Notes under the pieces: generated by a model | Told to the model about the DNA's origin: nothing | Seen by the model: only the letters and a program-made list of their open reading frames with translations | The model's database searches: none | Assembly (NCBI GenBank): GCA_025351795.1 | Contig: JANXVG010000005.1 | Location: forward strand, 1 to 64,000 | DNA: 64,000 bases | Direction: 5' to 3' | DNA from: Salinibacterium sp. | GTDB lineage: Bacteria > Actinomycetota > Actinomycetes > Actinomycetales > Microbacteriaceae | Translations under genes and position numbers: made by a program | Part shown: positions 1 to 10,931 of the stretch, piece by piece | Layout of the letters: every line of letters begins with the position of its first letter | Position numbering within the stretch: the first letter of the stretch is position 1

Positions 1-1
1 C

Positions 2-130
2 CCCGGCGCCTGCGAAGAGATCAATTGCGACTGGCCGGCGCTTGGGCGCCACTACGCCGAGCCCGGCGGTCGGCTCATCATCCGGCCCGGTAGCACTAGC
101 GACAGGATTCATAGGATAACGATCGCATAG
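2..130 (+). CDS. Possible C-terminal end of a gene entering from the left
   Basis: A frame open from the window edge ends at a TAG at 128-130 and gives 42 residues, including EEINCDWPALGRHYAEPGG, which looks more protein-like than the other two plus-strand frames. I do not recognise the family, and there is no start inside the window. The rest of the left edge up to 247 holds no gene I can support; it is the downstream flank of the leftward recQ gene. Confidence 0.22.
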   Translation, partial: PGACEEINCDWPALGRHYAEPGGRLIIRPGSTSDRIHRITIA

Positions 131-247
131 TTATCCGCCGAACATCTACCGCCACAGGAAGGTGTTCTACACGGACGGCTAGGCAAGCATGTGGAGGGCG
201 ATGTAGCGGGAGACTCAACTGGTTGCTCGCGAGCGCATGACACCGAT

Positions 248-2332
248 CTAACCCCGCAACGCAAGCACGAACGGCAGCACCGACTCCGCACCCGCGCGGC
301 GCAGGGCGCGGGCGGTGACCGTGAGCGTCCAGCGGCTGTCGGCCAGGTCATCAACAAGCAGGATCGGCCCCGCTGCATCCCGAATCGACGCAGCGAGATC
401 GGGCGGCACGGCGAACGCGTTCAGCACACCCGCCAGCCGATATGCGCTGTTGCCGCCGGGCTCGCCGGTGGGGCCGCCGTCGACGAGGGTGAGCGCGCCG
501 AGGTAGGGCAGCCGCCCGGCCGAGGCCAGACCGCGGGCCACGGAGTCGACCAGCTGCGGGTGCCGTCGTGACGGCACCGATACGACGGCGACCGGGCGGG
601 CATCCCAGGGCCAGTCGGCGAGCACGCGCACACAGGCGGCGATGAGGGCGGGGGAGGCGGGGGCATCCGCAACCCCGGGGGCGAACAGCGCGCGCAGGGT
701 GTTGCCCCAGCCGAGGTCGGTGAGGCGGGCGAGGGCGCGGCCCTCCAGCATCCGCTCGGCCGGCGCGATGTTGCCTTTCACGCTCGGCGAACCGACGGGC
801 CACTGGGCGCGTGGCTCCAGCGGTACGCCTACCTTTTCGAGGGATGCTGCGGCGGTCTCCTCAGCGGACGCAGCGACATCCACTGGGTACCAGGCGTCCG
901 CGCAGTTGTCACAGCGCCCGCACGCGGTTGCCGTGTCGTCATCCAGTGCGCGTTGCAGGTACTCCATCCGGCAGGCACCGGCCGGCAGCGCCTCATACTC
1001 GAGCATGTGCTGCTGCTCGGCCACCCGCTCAGCCGCGATGCGCTCGTAGCGCTCAGCATCGTAGAGCCACGGCCTGCCCGTCGCCACCCAGCCGCCCTGC
1101 ACTTTGCGCACGGCGCCGTCGACATCCAGAACCTTGAGCAGCAGCTCAAGCGGCGTGCGGCGGATGTTGACGCGAGCCTCAAGGGCGGGCGTCGAGAGCG
1201 GGGTCTCGCCGAGCGCGCCAAGGATCGCCTCGGCGCGTTGCTGCGAAGGCATGGATGCTGTCGCGAAGTAGTGCCAGATCGCCTCGTCTTCGGGGCCGGG
1301 GAGGAGAAGAACGTCTGCGTTGTCGGTGGCGCGGCCGGCGCGACCCACCTGCTGGTAGTAGGCGACCGGCGAGCTGGGAGCACCGAGGTGCAGCACGAAC
1401 CCGAGGTCGGGCTTGTCAAAACCCATGCCGAGCGCGCTCGTCGCGATAAGCGCCTTCACCTCGTTGCGCTTGAGTGCCTGCTCGCTCTGTTCGCGCTCCT
1501 GGGTATCGGTCTGGCCGGTGTATGCGCGCACGTTGTGACCGGCATCGCGCAGCAGCCGCGCGGTGTCTTCGGCGGCCGCGACGGTGAGAGTGTAGATGAT
1601 GCCGCTGCCTGGCAGGTCGGCGAGGTGCGAGAGCAGCCAGGCCAACCGGGTTGTCGCGTCGGGTAGGCGCAGCACCCCGAGGCGCAGGCTCGCGCGGGCG
1701 AGCGGGCCGCGAATCGTCACGGTCGAACCCAGCTGAACCTCCACATCGGCGACCACCCGACTGTTGGCGGTGGCCGTTGTAGCGAGCACCGGGATGCCGA
1801 CCGGCAACTCGGCAATCAGTTCGCGCAGGCGGCGGTAGTCTGGGCGAAAGTCGTGCCCCCAATCGCTGATGCAGTGCGCCTCATCGACCACGAGCATGCC
1901 GGTGCGCTTCATCAGCTCTGGCAATTGCGACTCGCGGAAGGCAGGGTTATTGAGCCGCTCGGGCGACACCAGCAGCACATCCACCTCATCGTTCGCGAGA
2001 GCGTTCTGAATCTCGGCCCACTCGTGCGGGTTCGTCGAGTTGATGGCCACGGCACGCACACCGGCTCGGGATGCCGCAGCGATCTGATCGCGCATCAACG
2101 CGAGCAGCGGCGACACCAAAATCGTCGGGCCGCTGCCCGATCGTCTCAGCAGCAGCGTGGCGACAAAGTAGACCGCAGATTTGCCCCAACCGGTGCGCTG
2201 CACCACAAGCGCGCGGCTGCGGTTGTCAACCAGCGCACTTATCGCCTCGAACTGGCCGTCGTGAAAGTCGGTATCGTCGCGACCGACAAGCGATCTCAGA
2301 ATGGCGAGGGCGCCGCCGCGGGTGTCTGTCAC
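248..2332 (-). CDS. recQ: RecQ-family ATP-dependent DNA helicase with a phosphoribosyltransferase-like C-terminus
   Basis: A 3'-5' DNA helicase of the RecQ family, expected to act at stalled forks and in recombination. Visible motifs are a Walker A variant (RTGWGKS, about residues 46-52), the DEAH box VVDEAHCISDWGHDFRPDY, the helicase C domain with QVGRAGR, and a RecQ zinc-binding cysteine set ending CGRCDNC near residue 477. After it comes about 120 residues with a PRPP-binding-like motif, ILLVDDLADSRWT (about 657-669), typical of type I phosphoribosyltransferases, in place of a recognisable HRDC domain. I chose the GTG at 2332; an ATG at 2422 would add 30 weakly helicase-like residues and overlap the divergent DUF488 gene. 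Family assignment is firm; start and role of the tail are inference. Confidence 0.9.
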   Translation of the reverse strand: MTDTRGGALAILRSLVGRDDTDFHDGQFEAISALVDNRSRALVVQRTGWGKSAVYFVATLLLRRSGSGPTILVSPLLALMRDQIAAASRAGVRAVAINSTNPHEWAEIQNALANDEVDVLLVSPERLNNPAFRESQLPELMKRTGMLVVDEAHCISDWGHDFRPDYRRLRELIAELPVGIPVLATTATANSRVVADVEVQLGSTVTIRGPLARASLRLGVLRLPDATTRLAWLLSHLADLPGSGIIYTLTVAAAEDTARLLRDAGHNVRAYTGQTDTQEREQSEQALKRNEVKALIATSALGMGFDKPDLGFVLHLGAPSSPVAYYQQVGRAGRATDNADVLLLPGPEDEAIWHYFATASMPSQQRAEAILGALGETPLSTPALEARVNIRRTPLELLLKVLDVDGAVRKVQGGWVATGRPWLYDAERYERIAAERVAEQQHMLEYEALPAGACRMEYLQRALDDDTATACGRCDNCADAWYPVDVAASAEETAAASLEKVGVPLEPRAQWPVGSPSVKGNIAPAERMLEGRALARLTDLGWGNTLRALFAPGVADAPASPALIAACVRVLADWPWDARPVAVVSVPSRRHPQLVDSVARGLASAGRLPYLGALTLVDGGPTGEPGGNSAYRLAGVLNAFAVPPDLAASIRDAAGPILLVDDLADSRWTLTVTARALRRAGAESVLPFVLALRG

Positions 2333-2388
2333 TCGGCCAGCCTGACAGGTATCCCCGACACCGATCGCGAAAGTGGGACTCTTGTAGC

Positions 2389-2730
2389 ATGACTGTTTCG
2401 ATTTCGCGGGTCTACGAACCATTCTCAGAACAAGACGGATACCGCGTGCTGGTAGATCGCCTGTGGCCGCGAGGTATGACGCACGAGCGGGCCCACCTCG
2501 ACGACTGGCTGAAAGCGGTGGCGCCCTCGCCCGAACTGCGCAGGTGGTTTGGGCATCGCGCAGTGCGGTTCGAAGAATTCGCCACGCGTTACCGGGCCGA
2601 GCTCGACGGCAACCCTGCTGTCGATGTGCTGCGGGCTGCGATCAGCGCCCATGCGCGGGTCACCCTGCTATACGGCGCTCACGACCCGAAGGTCAACCAC
2701 GCGGTGGTGCTGCGCGACTACCTCGGGTAG
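2389..2730 (+). CDS. DUF488 family protein
   Basis: A 113-residue soluble protein with the DUF488 pattern: N-terminal RVLVDRLWPRG, a central W-F-H segment (LRRWFGHRAVRFEEFATRY) and C-terminal LLYGAHDPKVNHAVVLRDYL. Length is normal for the short DUF488 (YeaO-like) form. Biochemical function is not established for this family. The gene diverges from recQ with about 56 bp between starts and converges on the CPBP protease gene, overlapping its 3' end by 13 nt. The ATG at 2389 is the first start that gives only the conserved domain. Confidence 0.88.
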   Translation: MTVSISRVYEPFSEQDGYRVLVDRLWPRGMTHERAHLDDWLKAVAPSPELRRWFGHRAVRFEEFATRYRAELDGNPAVDVLRAAISAHARVTLLYGAHDPKVNHAVVLRDYLG

Positions 2731-3641
2731 GTAGCTTCTGAATTGCCAGGCCCGGGCGGGGTGTCGGCGGCCACGTGTAGCTCTGTTGCGGCCGCGACCG
2801 GGGCAGGCTCGAGGGTGTCGGGAGCGGCATCCCCCGACTTTCTGTGCGCCCCGTAGATGACGACCGGGATGAGCACGAGCGAGCGTAGGTCGACCAGCGC
2901 GTGCGCGATGATGGGAACGGCGATCGAACCGGTGCCGAGGTAGAGCGCCATGAAAATCGCTCCCAAGACCGTAGTGCTCACCACGCCGACCCAACCCTGG
3001 TACACGTGCAGAATTCCGAACGCAAGAAGGCTCGCGACGACCGCGACGACTGCGTTCCCACTCAGGCCGAATATCGCGGCGGGCAGGGCAAGGCGAAACA
3101 TCAACTCCTCCACCACACCCGCGTTTACCGACAAGAGTGCGCCGATCACAAGTTCTTCGCGGTTGCGAGGCAGCAAAGCACTAACGTCGCCGATGGTCGG
3201 TACCTCATCGCTCGTGCGAGCCACGAAAATCGCGAGAACAGACCCGACAATCCCCGCGCCGATCACGCCAACCGCAATGCCGACCGCGAAGCCCGGCAGG
3301 TCGTGGATCGGGATCCAGTGATCCGTCGCCACGAGCAGTGGTGCGATGAACTGCCAGCTCAACACGAGGAGGACGGCGGATGTCGCGCCAAACAGCACGA
3401 ACGACTCACGAAGCCATTTGCGCATCATCCGTTGCCGCGGGGCGCTGCTCATGAGCCGCTTGAATTGCTGATACTCGCGGCGATCCTTACGTATCGCTCG
3501 CACGATGAGCGTCGCGAGGAGCACGGCGATGGCGAATCCGAGAATCCACGGAGTGAGTGGGCTGGTGGGCGAGAGCACGGGGTTAAGTGTCTCTCGTGTG
3601 GGGCTGACTTCGGTCGTTGTGGCGCCGGGCCGCTGTTTCAT
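2718..3641 (-). CDS. CPBP family intramembrane glutamic endopeptidase
   Basis: A 307-residue polytopic membrane protein. The CPBP (CAAX protease / bacteriocin-processing, ABI) signature is complete: EELMFR at residues 178-183 with the catalytic glutamates, a following FGILHVYQG segment with a conserved His, and HALVDL near the end. At least six hydrophobic helices are visible. In bacteria these enzymes cleave membrane proteins or peptides; the substrate here is unknown and no bacteriocin gene is near. The last 35 residues are Pro/Ala-rich and probably cytoplasmic. Its 3' end overlaps DUF488 convergently, and its upstream side is a repeat-rich spacer. Confidence 0.88.
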   Translation of the reverse strand: MKQRPGATTTEVSPTRETLNPVLSPTSPLTPWILGFAIAVLLATLIVRAIRKDRREYQQFKRLMSSAPRQRMMRKWLRESFVLFGATSAVLLVLSWQFIAPLLVATDHWIPIHDLPGFAVGIAVGVIGAGIVGSVLAIFVARTSDEVPTIGDVSALLPRNREELVIGALLSVNAGVVEELMFRLALPAAIFGLSGNAVVAVVASLLAFGILHVYQGWVGVVSTTVLGAIFMALYLGTGSIAVPIIAHALVDLRSLVLIPVVIYGAHRKSGDAAPDTLEPAPVAAATELHVAADTPPGPGNSEATYPR

Positions 3642-3929
3642 GGCCGGGTTCGCGGGTTCGCGGGTTCGCGGGTCGTGGGTTGGGCTCGGGTCGTGGGTTG
3701 GGCTCGGGTCGTGGGTTGGGCTCGGTCTCGAAGCTCCAGGTGCCGACCCGTTGCGGCTCTTCTTCTTCTTCTTCTTCTTCTTCTTCTTGTTCTTCTTCGG
3801 CCCTCCTGCGGCTCTTGTTCCTCTCCTCTCCCCCGGCTCCTCTCCTCTACAGGTAGTCGCTGTTCGAGTTATCCCAAGATTCGCCCCAAGCCCTTTCGAA
3901 CAGGTCTTCTAATATGGGAAAATATTCGT
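3642..3929. repeat. Spacer with three kinds of simple repeat (8 bp, 18 bp, CTT)n
   Basis: The gap between the CPBP gene start and the HNH gene holds no gene. It carries an 8-bp cgcgggtt-type run (about 3650-3671), three copies of an 18-bp unit tcgtgggttgggctcggg (3673-3690, 3691-3708, 3709-3726) and a CTT trinucleotide run (about 3757-3800, one interruption). An open plus-strand frame runs through these repeats into the HNH gene, but its translation is low-complexity (poly-Leu) and is not counted as coding. Both divergent promoters should lie here; none is obvious by eye. Confidence 0.85.
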
Positions 3930-5336
3930 ATGTCCACTTCCGCCCCCGCTCTCGGTTCCGCGCTCGCCGCGGCGCTCGACGCGCTTGCGGCGGTGCCCAC
4001 TGACCTCGCCGCCTATCGCGCGCCCGACGACTCGAACCTCCTCGAGCTCAACCGTCTCGCCGCACGGGAACGCCAGCTGGCCGATACCCACCTTGCGCTC
4101 ATCGCGGGCGAAATCGCACGCCGGTCGAATCGTGCGCTCGGCGACAGCGGGCTTGCCCAGCGGAATGGGTTCCGCACGCCCGAAGAACTCGTGCGTTCTT
4201 TTTCGAGGTCGACGGCGCGCGACGCGTCGACTGCGGTGCGAGTGGGGCTTCTGGTTCAGGATGCCGCGGCCATTCCCGACGTTGTGACCGGCGAGCTTCT
4301 CATCCCCACTCGGCCGTGGCTCGCTGAGGTTGCCTGCGCGTTGCAGGCTGGCGCGTTGGGCACGGCTGCTGCCGAGTCGATCGCACGCGGACTGGGTGAA
4401 CCTACCGACGCGGTCACACCCGTTGCACTAGCGGATGCCGCCGCTCAACTGTGCACAGAAGCCGTCGTTCTCGACGCCGACCGACTATTTCGTCGTGCTC
4501 GCGAGCTTCGTGACGAGCTCGATGACGCGGGCATTATCGACCGCGAGCAGGAGCGCCGGGAGCGCCGGTCGCTCCGCTTCTCGAGACTCCCCGATGGTAT
4601 GGGCCGACTGGTCTGGTTGCTTGATCCGGAGTCGTCCGCCATCGCATCCGAACTCTACGACCGGGCGACCTCCCCGCGACGCGGCGGCCCGCGATTCGTC
4701 GGCGCCTGTGAAATCGCCCAGTCAATTGCCGATGATCCGCGAACCACAGAGCAACTCGCGTCAGATGTTTTCCTTGAACTCATTCGTCAGGGAGCCGATG
4801 CTGATGGCAGCCGACTTCTCGGCACCGGCGCGCCTACGCTCCACGTGCTCGTAACCGAGTCGTCGCTCCGCTCGCTCGCGGGGCATGGTCGTATCGAAGG
4901 CCTGGCCGACCCGATCTCGATCGAATCGGTCGAGCGCATCGCCTGCTCGGCATTGATTGTGCCGATTGCTTTCGATGAGCACGGTGCAGTGCTCGCCCTC
5001 GGTAGGGAGCGTCGCCTGTTCAGCCGACGCCAGCGTGAAGCGCTTGCCGCTCGCGACGGGGGGTGCATGTTTCCGGGATGCGAACGCCCACCATCGTGGT
5101 GCGAAGCACACCACATCGACCCGTGGAAAAGCGGCGGTCGAACGGATGTTGCCGTCGGAATATTACTCTGCAGACATCATCATCTGTTGCTGCACAACAA
5201 TCATTGGCAAATTACCCGTGACGCCTCAGGCTTCTGGCTCACCGCCCCGTCAAATATCGATCCGACCGAAACACCCCAGCGCTTGCCCTCCAAGAGCGCT
5301 GCGCTCCGCGACCTCTTGCGAACACGAGCGGGTTGA
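3930..5336 (+). CDS. DUF222 domain-containing HNH endonuclease
   Basis: A 468-residue protein of the actinobacterial DUF222-HNH family (the 13E12-repeat type). An Ala/Arg/Glu-rich helical DUF222 region covers about residues 30-350. The C-terminal HNH module reads CMFPGCERPPSWCEAHHIDPW, followed by ILLCRHHHLLLHNNHW, so all zinc-binding cysteines and catalytic histidines are present. Such proteins are abundant and often multicopy in Microbacteriaceae and their role is not settled; a DNA nuclease function is inferred from the fold. The start is the ATG at 3930, the first one after the repeat spacer and the one matching the family N-terminus. Confidence 0.9.
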   Translation: MSTSAPALGSALAAALDALAAVPTDLAAYRAPDDSNLLELNRLAARERQLADTHLALIAGEIARRSNRALGDSGLAQRNGFRTPEELVRSFSRSTARDASTAVRVGLLVQDAAAIPDVVTGELLIPTRPWLAEVACALQAGALGTAAAESIARGLGEPTDAVTPVALADAAAQLCTEAVVLDADRLFRRARELRDELDDAGIIDREQERRERRSLRFSRLPDGMGRLVWLLDPESSAIASELYDRATSPRRGGPRFVGACEIAQSIADDPRTTEQLASDVFLELIRQGADADGSRLLGTGAPTLHVLVTESSLRSLAGHGRIEGLADPISIESVERIACSALIVPIAFDEHGAVLALGRERRLFSRRQREALAARDGGCMFPGCERPPSWCEAHHIDPWKSGGRTDVAVGILLCRHHHLLLHNNHWQITRDASGFWLTAPSNIDPTETPQRLPSKSAALRDLLRTRAG

Positions 5337-5416
5337 GTGGAGCCGTCGCGGTAAGCATGCGTCGTTGCGATGTCCCGACCCTCGCTGGGGCCATCATGGA
5401 ACCAGACAGGAGTCCC

Positions 5417-5947
5417 ATGAGCGCTTTCATCGCCCCGCCCCGACGAATTCCGTTGTTTCTCAGAATCGGGCTCCGAATCGCGCGACGCCGAACCCACACC
5501 GAGCTCCTCCCCGCCCAGCTGCTCGCCTGGTATCCGCGCGCTGCGATCGGCTCCGGTGTTCTCGAAGCTCTCGTCGCTCACGACGATGGTCGAGTCACCG
5601 AACGCACGCTCAAACTTGTTCGTATGACCGTGTCATTCGCGGTTGGCTGTTCATTCTGTGTGGGAATGAACTCCGCCGGCTGGGAGAAGCTGATGTCCGC
5701 AGACGAACTCGATGCGCTTCAGGGTCACACGCCGTTAGAGAGTGTGGCTACGCTCAGTGCACTGGAACGACTCGCCATCGAGTACGCACGGCGGGCATCC
5801 GAAACTCCGCTCGCATTCACTGCCGAGTTTGGCGTTCGACTGGTCGAGGTCTTTACCGAACGCGAGATTGTCATACTCGCCACAACAGCCGCTCAGGTCA
5901 ACTACTGGTCACGACTCGTGCAAGCTCTCGGCTGCCCACCGGAGTAA
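5417..5947 (+). CDS. Carboxymuconolactone decarboxylase / AhpD-like protein
   Basis: A 176-residue all-helical protein of the CMD (AhpD-like) family. The redox motif CSFC lies at residues 78-81 and is followed by the family pattern of a short helix and ALERLAIEYARRASETP. Such proteins act as peroxidase-like thiol oxidoreductases or, less often, as decarboxylases; the CxxC pair supports the first role. The ATG at 5417 has a good Shine-Dalgarno sequence (AGGAG, 5408-5412), better than the in-frame ATG at 5396. It sits 38 nt before mazG and could share a transcript with it. Confidence 0.85.
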   Translation: MSAFIAPPRRIPLFLRIGLRIARRRTHTELLPAQLLAWYPRAAIGSGVLEALVAHDDGRVTERTLKLVRMTVSFAVGCSFCVGMNSAGWEKLMSADELDALQGHTPLESVATLSALERLAIEYARRASETPLAFTAEFGVRLVEVFTEREIVILATTAAQVNYWSRLVQALGCPPE

Positions 5948-5985
5948 CACCGGCCGCGCGCCAGCGCTGGTGGCAGGATTACTCC

Positions 5986-6690
5986 ATGACCGAGAGCGAC
6001 CGGCCGACCGCGCCACATCCGAAGCTAGACGAACTCATCGCTGTGCTCGAGCGGCTGCGTGCCCCGGGCGGTTGCGCATGGGATCGTGAACAGACCCACC
6101 AATCACTGGTTCAATATCTTGTCGAGGAAACCTACGAACTGGTCGACGCCATCGAAATCGGCGACCGTGATGAGCTCATCGAAGAGCTCGGTGACGTGCT
6201 GTATCAGGTCATTTTCCACTCCGATATCGCCGCAGAAGCGGGCAAATTCACCCTCGAAGATGTGGCCGCGCACATGACGGCCAAGATGATCGGACGCCAT
6301 CCGCACGTGTTCGGCGATGCCACGGCCGAGACTGCGGCCGACGTCATTGGGGTGTGGGAGGCGGTCAAGAAGATCGAGAAGTCCGGCCGAACCAGCGTGC
6401 TCGACGGCATCCCCCAAGGCATGCCGAGCCTCGCCCTCGCCGACAAACTGCTCGGTCGTGCCGACACGGTGGGTCTCCTCGACGCGACCGCACCGGGCGC
6501 CGTCAACGTGTCCAGTGAAGGTGAGCTCGGCCCGCTTTTGCTCGCGATCGTGGCATCCGCGAAAGCGAACGGGCTAGACGCTGAACGCGCGCTCAGATCA
6601 ACGCTGCGCGACCTTCAGGGCGAGATTCGCGCCCACGAGATCGAACTCGCTGCGGATGCTGGGGTCATCGGCAGCAGCGCCGAGAACTAG
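5986..6690 (+). CDS. mazG: MazG family nucleoside triphosphate pyrophosphohydrolase
   Basis: A 234-residue house-cleaning enzyme that hydrolyses (non-canonical) NTPs to NMP and pyrophosphate. The MazG signature is clear: RAPGGCAWDREQTHQSL, then the metal-binding EExxE/ExxD set in VEETYELVDAI and LIEELGDVLYQVIFHSDIA, then KMIGRHPHVFGD. The C-terminal half is a diverged second domain. ATG 5986 has AGGA about 8 nt upstream. In many actinobacteria mazG precedes eno and ftsB-like genes; here hisS is inserted between them. Downstream of the stop is a 42-bp tandem duplication. Confidence 0.93.
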   Translation: MTESDRPTAPHPKLDELIAVLERLRAPGGCAWDREQTHQSLVQYLVEETYELVDAIEIGDRDELIEELGDVLYQVIFHSDIAAEAGKFTLEDVAAHMTAKMIGRHPHVFGDATAETAADVIGVWEAVKKIEKSGRTSVLDGIPQGMPSLALADKLLGRADTVGLLDATAPGAVNVSSEGELGPLLLAIVASAKANGLDAERALRSTLRDLQGEIRAHEIELAADAGVIGSSAEN

Positions 6691-6718
6691 AGCGCGGCGG
6701 AAGCAGCAGCGCCACCCG

Positions 6719-6802
6719 GTGGGCGTGCGATGACCCGGCCGCGGGCGGCCTGCCTGGTGGGTGGGCGTGCGGTGACCCGGTCGCGGGCGGCCTGCCTGGT
6801 GG
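6719..6802. repeat. Two tandem copies of a 42-bp unit
   Basis: 6719-6760 and 6761-6802 are the same 42-bp sequence with two differences (a/g and c/t). It lies in the 160-bp spacer between mazG and hisS and is not inside any credible reading frame. It would place extra G+C-rich sequence in the 5' region of the hisS transcript or at the mazG 3' end. Confidence 0.9.
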
Positions 6803-6850
6803 CTCCGGCAGTGGTGGGCACGCGAGCGCAACCCCTGCGAGAATCGACGC

Positions 6851-9704
<2,854 letters not shown>

Positions 9705-9734
9705 TCGTTCAGCAACAACGCTTAGGGTCGCTGT

Positions 9735-10301
9735 ATGGCTAAAGTCGGCGGCGCGGGTCGGACTGGTGTACCGGGCGGCGCCGGTCGGACTGGTGTACCG
9801 GGCGGCGCGGCTCCGGCGGGTCGGGGCGGCGCACCGGGCACACCACACGAGCCGAGCGCTCCCGAATTGTGGTTGCGCAACATCCGCATGTCGGGGTTCA
9901 CGATCGTGATTCTCGGCCTCGTCGTTCTCACTGTGGCGGTGCTTGCGCCCAGTTTGCGCATCCTGATCGAGCAGCGTCAGCAGATCGCCGCGCTGCAGAC
10001 CGGGCTGCATAGCGAGCAGGGAACGGTCGACGCTCTGACGAAAAATGTGGCGCGCTGGAACGACCCCGCATACGTTGAGGCACAGGCGCGCGAGCGGCTC
10101 TACTATGTGTACCCGGGCGAATACAGCTATCTCGTGATTGACGATCGTGGCGCGAAGACCACCACCGACGGCGCTCCCATCCGTAGCACGCTGCAGACAA
10201 CGAAAGTCGATTGGGTGAAGTCGCTGTTGTCATCGATCTACACGGCGGGACTCACGGATGCCGCACCCGACAAGCTCGTCGCTCCGACGATCGGCGGCTG
10301 A
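9735..10301 (+). CDS. FtsB/DivIC-family septum formation initiator protein
   Basis: A 188-residue bitopic membrane protein of the cell division machinery. After a Gly/Pro-rich cytoplasmic N-terminus comes one transmembrane helix (about residues 54-78), then a coiled coil (LIEQRQQIAALQTGLHSEQ) and the family motif WNDPAYVEAQARERLYYVYPGE. It would bridge FtsQ and FtsL at the septum. The position after eno is typical. The first 30 residues contain two copies of a 9-residue unit (GGAGRTGVP) encoded by 27-bp tandem repeats, which is not a family feature. Confidence 0.9.
   Translation: MAKVGGAGRTGVPGGAGRTGVPGGAAPAGRGGAPGTPHEPSAPELWLRNIRMSGFTIVILGLVVLTVAVLAPSLRILIEQRQQIAALQTGLHSEQGTVDALTKNVARWNDPAYVEAQARERLYYVYPGEYSYLVIDDRGAKTTTDGAPIRSTLQTTKVDWVKSLLSSIYTAGLTDAAPDKLVAPTIGG
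9747..9816 (+). repeat. 27-bp in-frame tandem repeat at the 5' end of the FtsB-like gene
   Basis: Units 9747-9773 and 9774-9800 are nearly identical (one base difference seen), with a partial third copy to about 9816. They encode GGAGRTGVP repeats in the cytoplasmic N-terminus ahead of the membrane helix. Confidence 0.9.
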
Positions 10302-10376
10302 GGTGCCGTTGACGGTGCCCGTTGTCGAGCGCGGCGCGGCCGACTGGCAGATGACCGGCAACTTGGCGACCGGCCG

Positions 10377-10421
10377 CAGCCTGACGGGACGCAGCCAGTC
10401 GGGACGCAGCCTGACGAAACG
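10377..10421 (+). repeat. Three 15-bp tandem units before the DUF501 gene
   Basis: cagcctgacgggacg, cagccagtcgggacg and cagcctgacgaaacg follow one another (10377-10391, 10392-10406, 10407-10421), immediately upstream of the GTG start used for the DUF501 gene. The frame is open through them, but no start codon lies upstream in that frame for at least 35 codons, so they are taken as non-coding leader. Confidence 0.8.
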
Positions 10422-10427
10422 CCGCTC

Positions 10428-10931
10428 GTGACCAGACCGCCGTTTGAGGTTGCGAGCGAGGCAGACATCCGCACTGTCGCGCTGCAGCTCGGGCGCCCGG
10501 CGCGCAACGTGGTTGGTATCGCGGCACGCTGTGTGTGCGGTAACCCGACAGTGGTGGCGACGCGACCGCGGCTCGACGACGGCACGCCGTTTCCGACCCT
10601 GTACTACGTGAGCCACCCGGCCGCGACCGCCGCCATCTCGACGCTTGAGGCGACCGGCGTGATGCCAGAACTGGCCGCGCTACTCGAGGGTTCGATGCAG
10701 CAGGCGTATGTGGCCGCCCACGAAAGCTACCTCGCCGATCGCGAGAGCATCGAGGTGATCGATGAGATCAGTGGCGTCTCAGCCGGCGGAATGCCCACCA
10801 GGGTGAAGTGCTTGCACGCTCTCGCTGGCCACTCACTTGCGGCTGGTCCCGGGGTGAACCCGATCGGTGACTTGGCGCTCGCTCGGTGCAGTTGGAGCCC
10901 CTCGGTGTGTGCCTGCGTGGAGTACCGGTGA
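10428..10931 (+). CDS. DUF501 domain-containing protein
   Basis: A 167-residue protein of the actinobacterial DUF501 family, commonly found between the ftsB-like gene and ppx/gppA or protease genes. Diagnostic parts are QLGRPARNVVGIAARCVCGNPTVVATRP, the TLYYVSHP segment and, near the end, MPTRVKCLHALAGHSLAAGPGVNPIGD with its Cys-His pair. Function is not known. The start is the GTG at 10428; no strong Shine-Dalgarno is visible. The stop TGA overlaps the GTG of the next gene (GTGA), which indicates translational coupling. Confidence 0.85.
   Translation: MTRPPFEVASEADIRTVALQLGRPARNVVGIAARCVCGNPTVVATRPRLDDGTPFPTLYYVSHPAATAAISTLEATGVMPELAALLEGSMQQAYVAAHESYLADRESIEVIDEISGVSAGGMPTRVKCLHALAGHSLAAGPGVNPIGDLALARCSWSPSVCACVEYR

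Noticed and set aside
3757-3800. Poly-Leu coding stretch from the CTT run
   Set aside because: A microsatellite in a spacer; the frame has no start signal of its own and no protein similarity.
2901-3929. In-frame upstream extension of the HNH gene (343 codons)
   Set aside because: Runs antisense through the CPBP gene and through simple repeats giving poly-Leu; not conserved-looking. The ATG at 3930 is used.
4957-5985. In-frame upstream extension of mazG
   Set aside because: Overlaps the HNH and AhpD-like genes in another frame; the MazG domain begins at the ATG at 5986.
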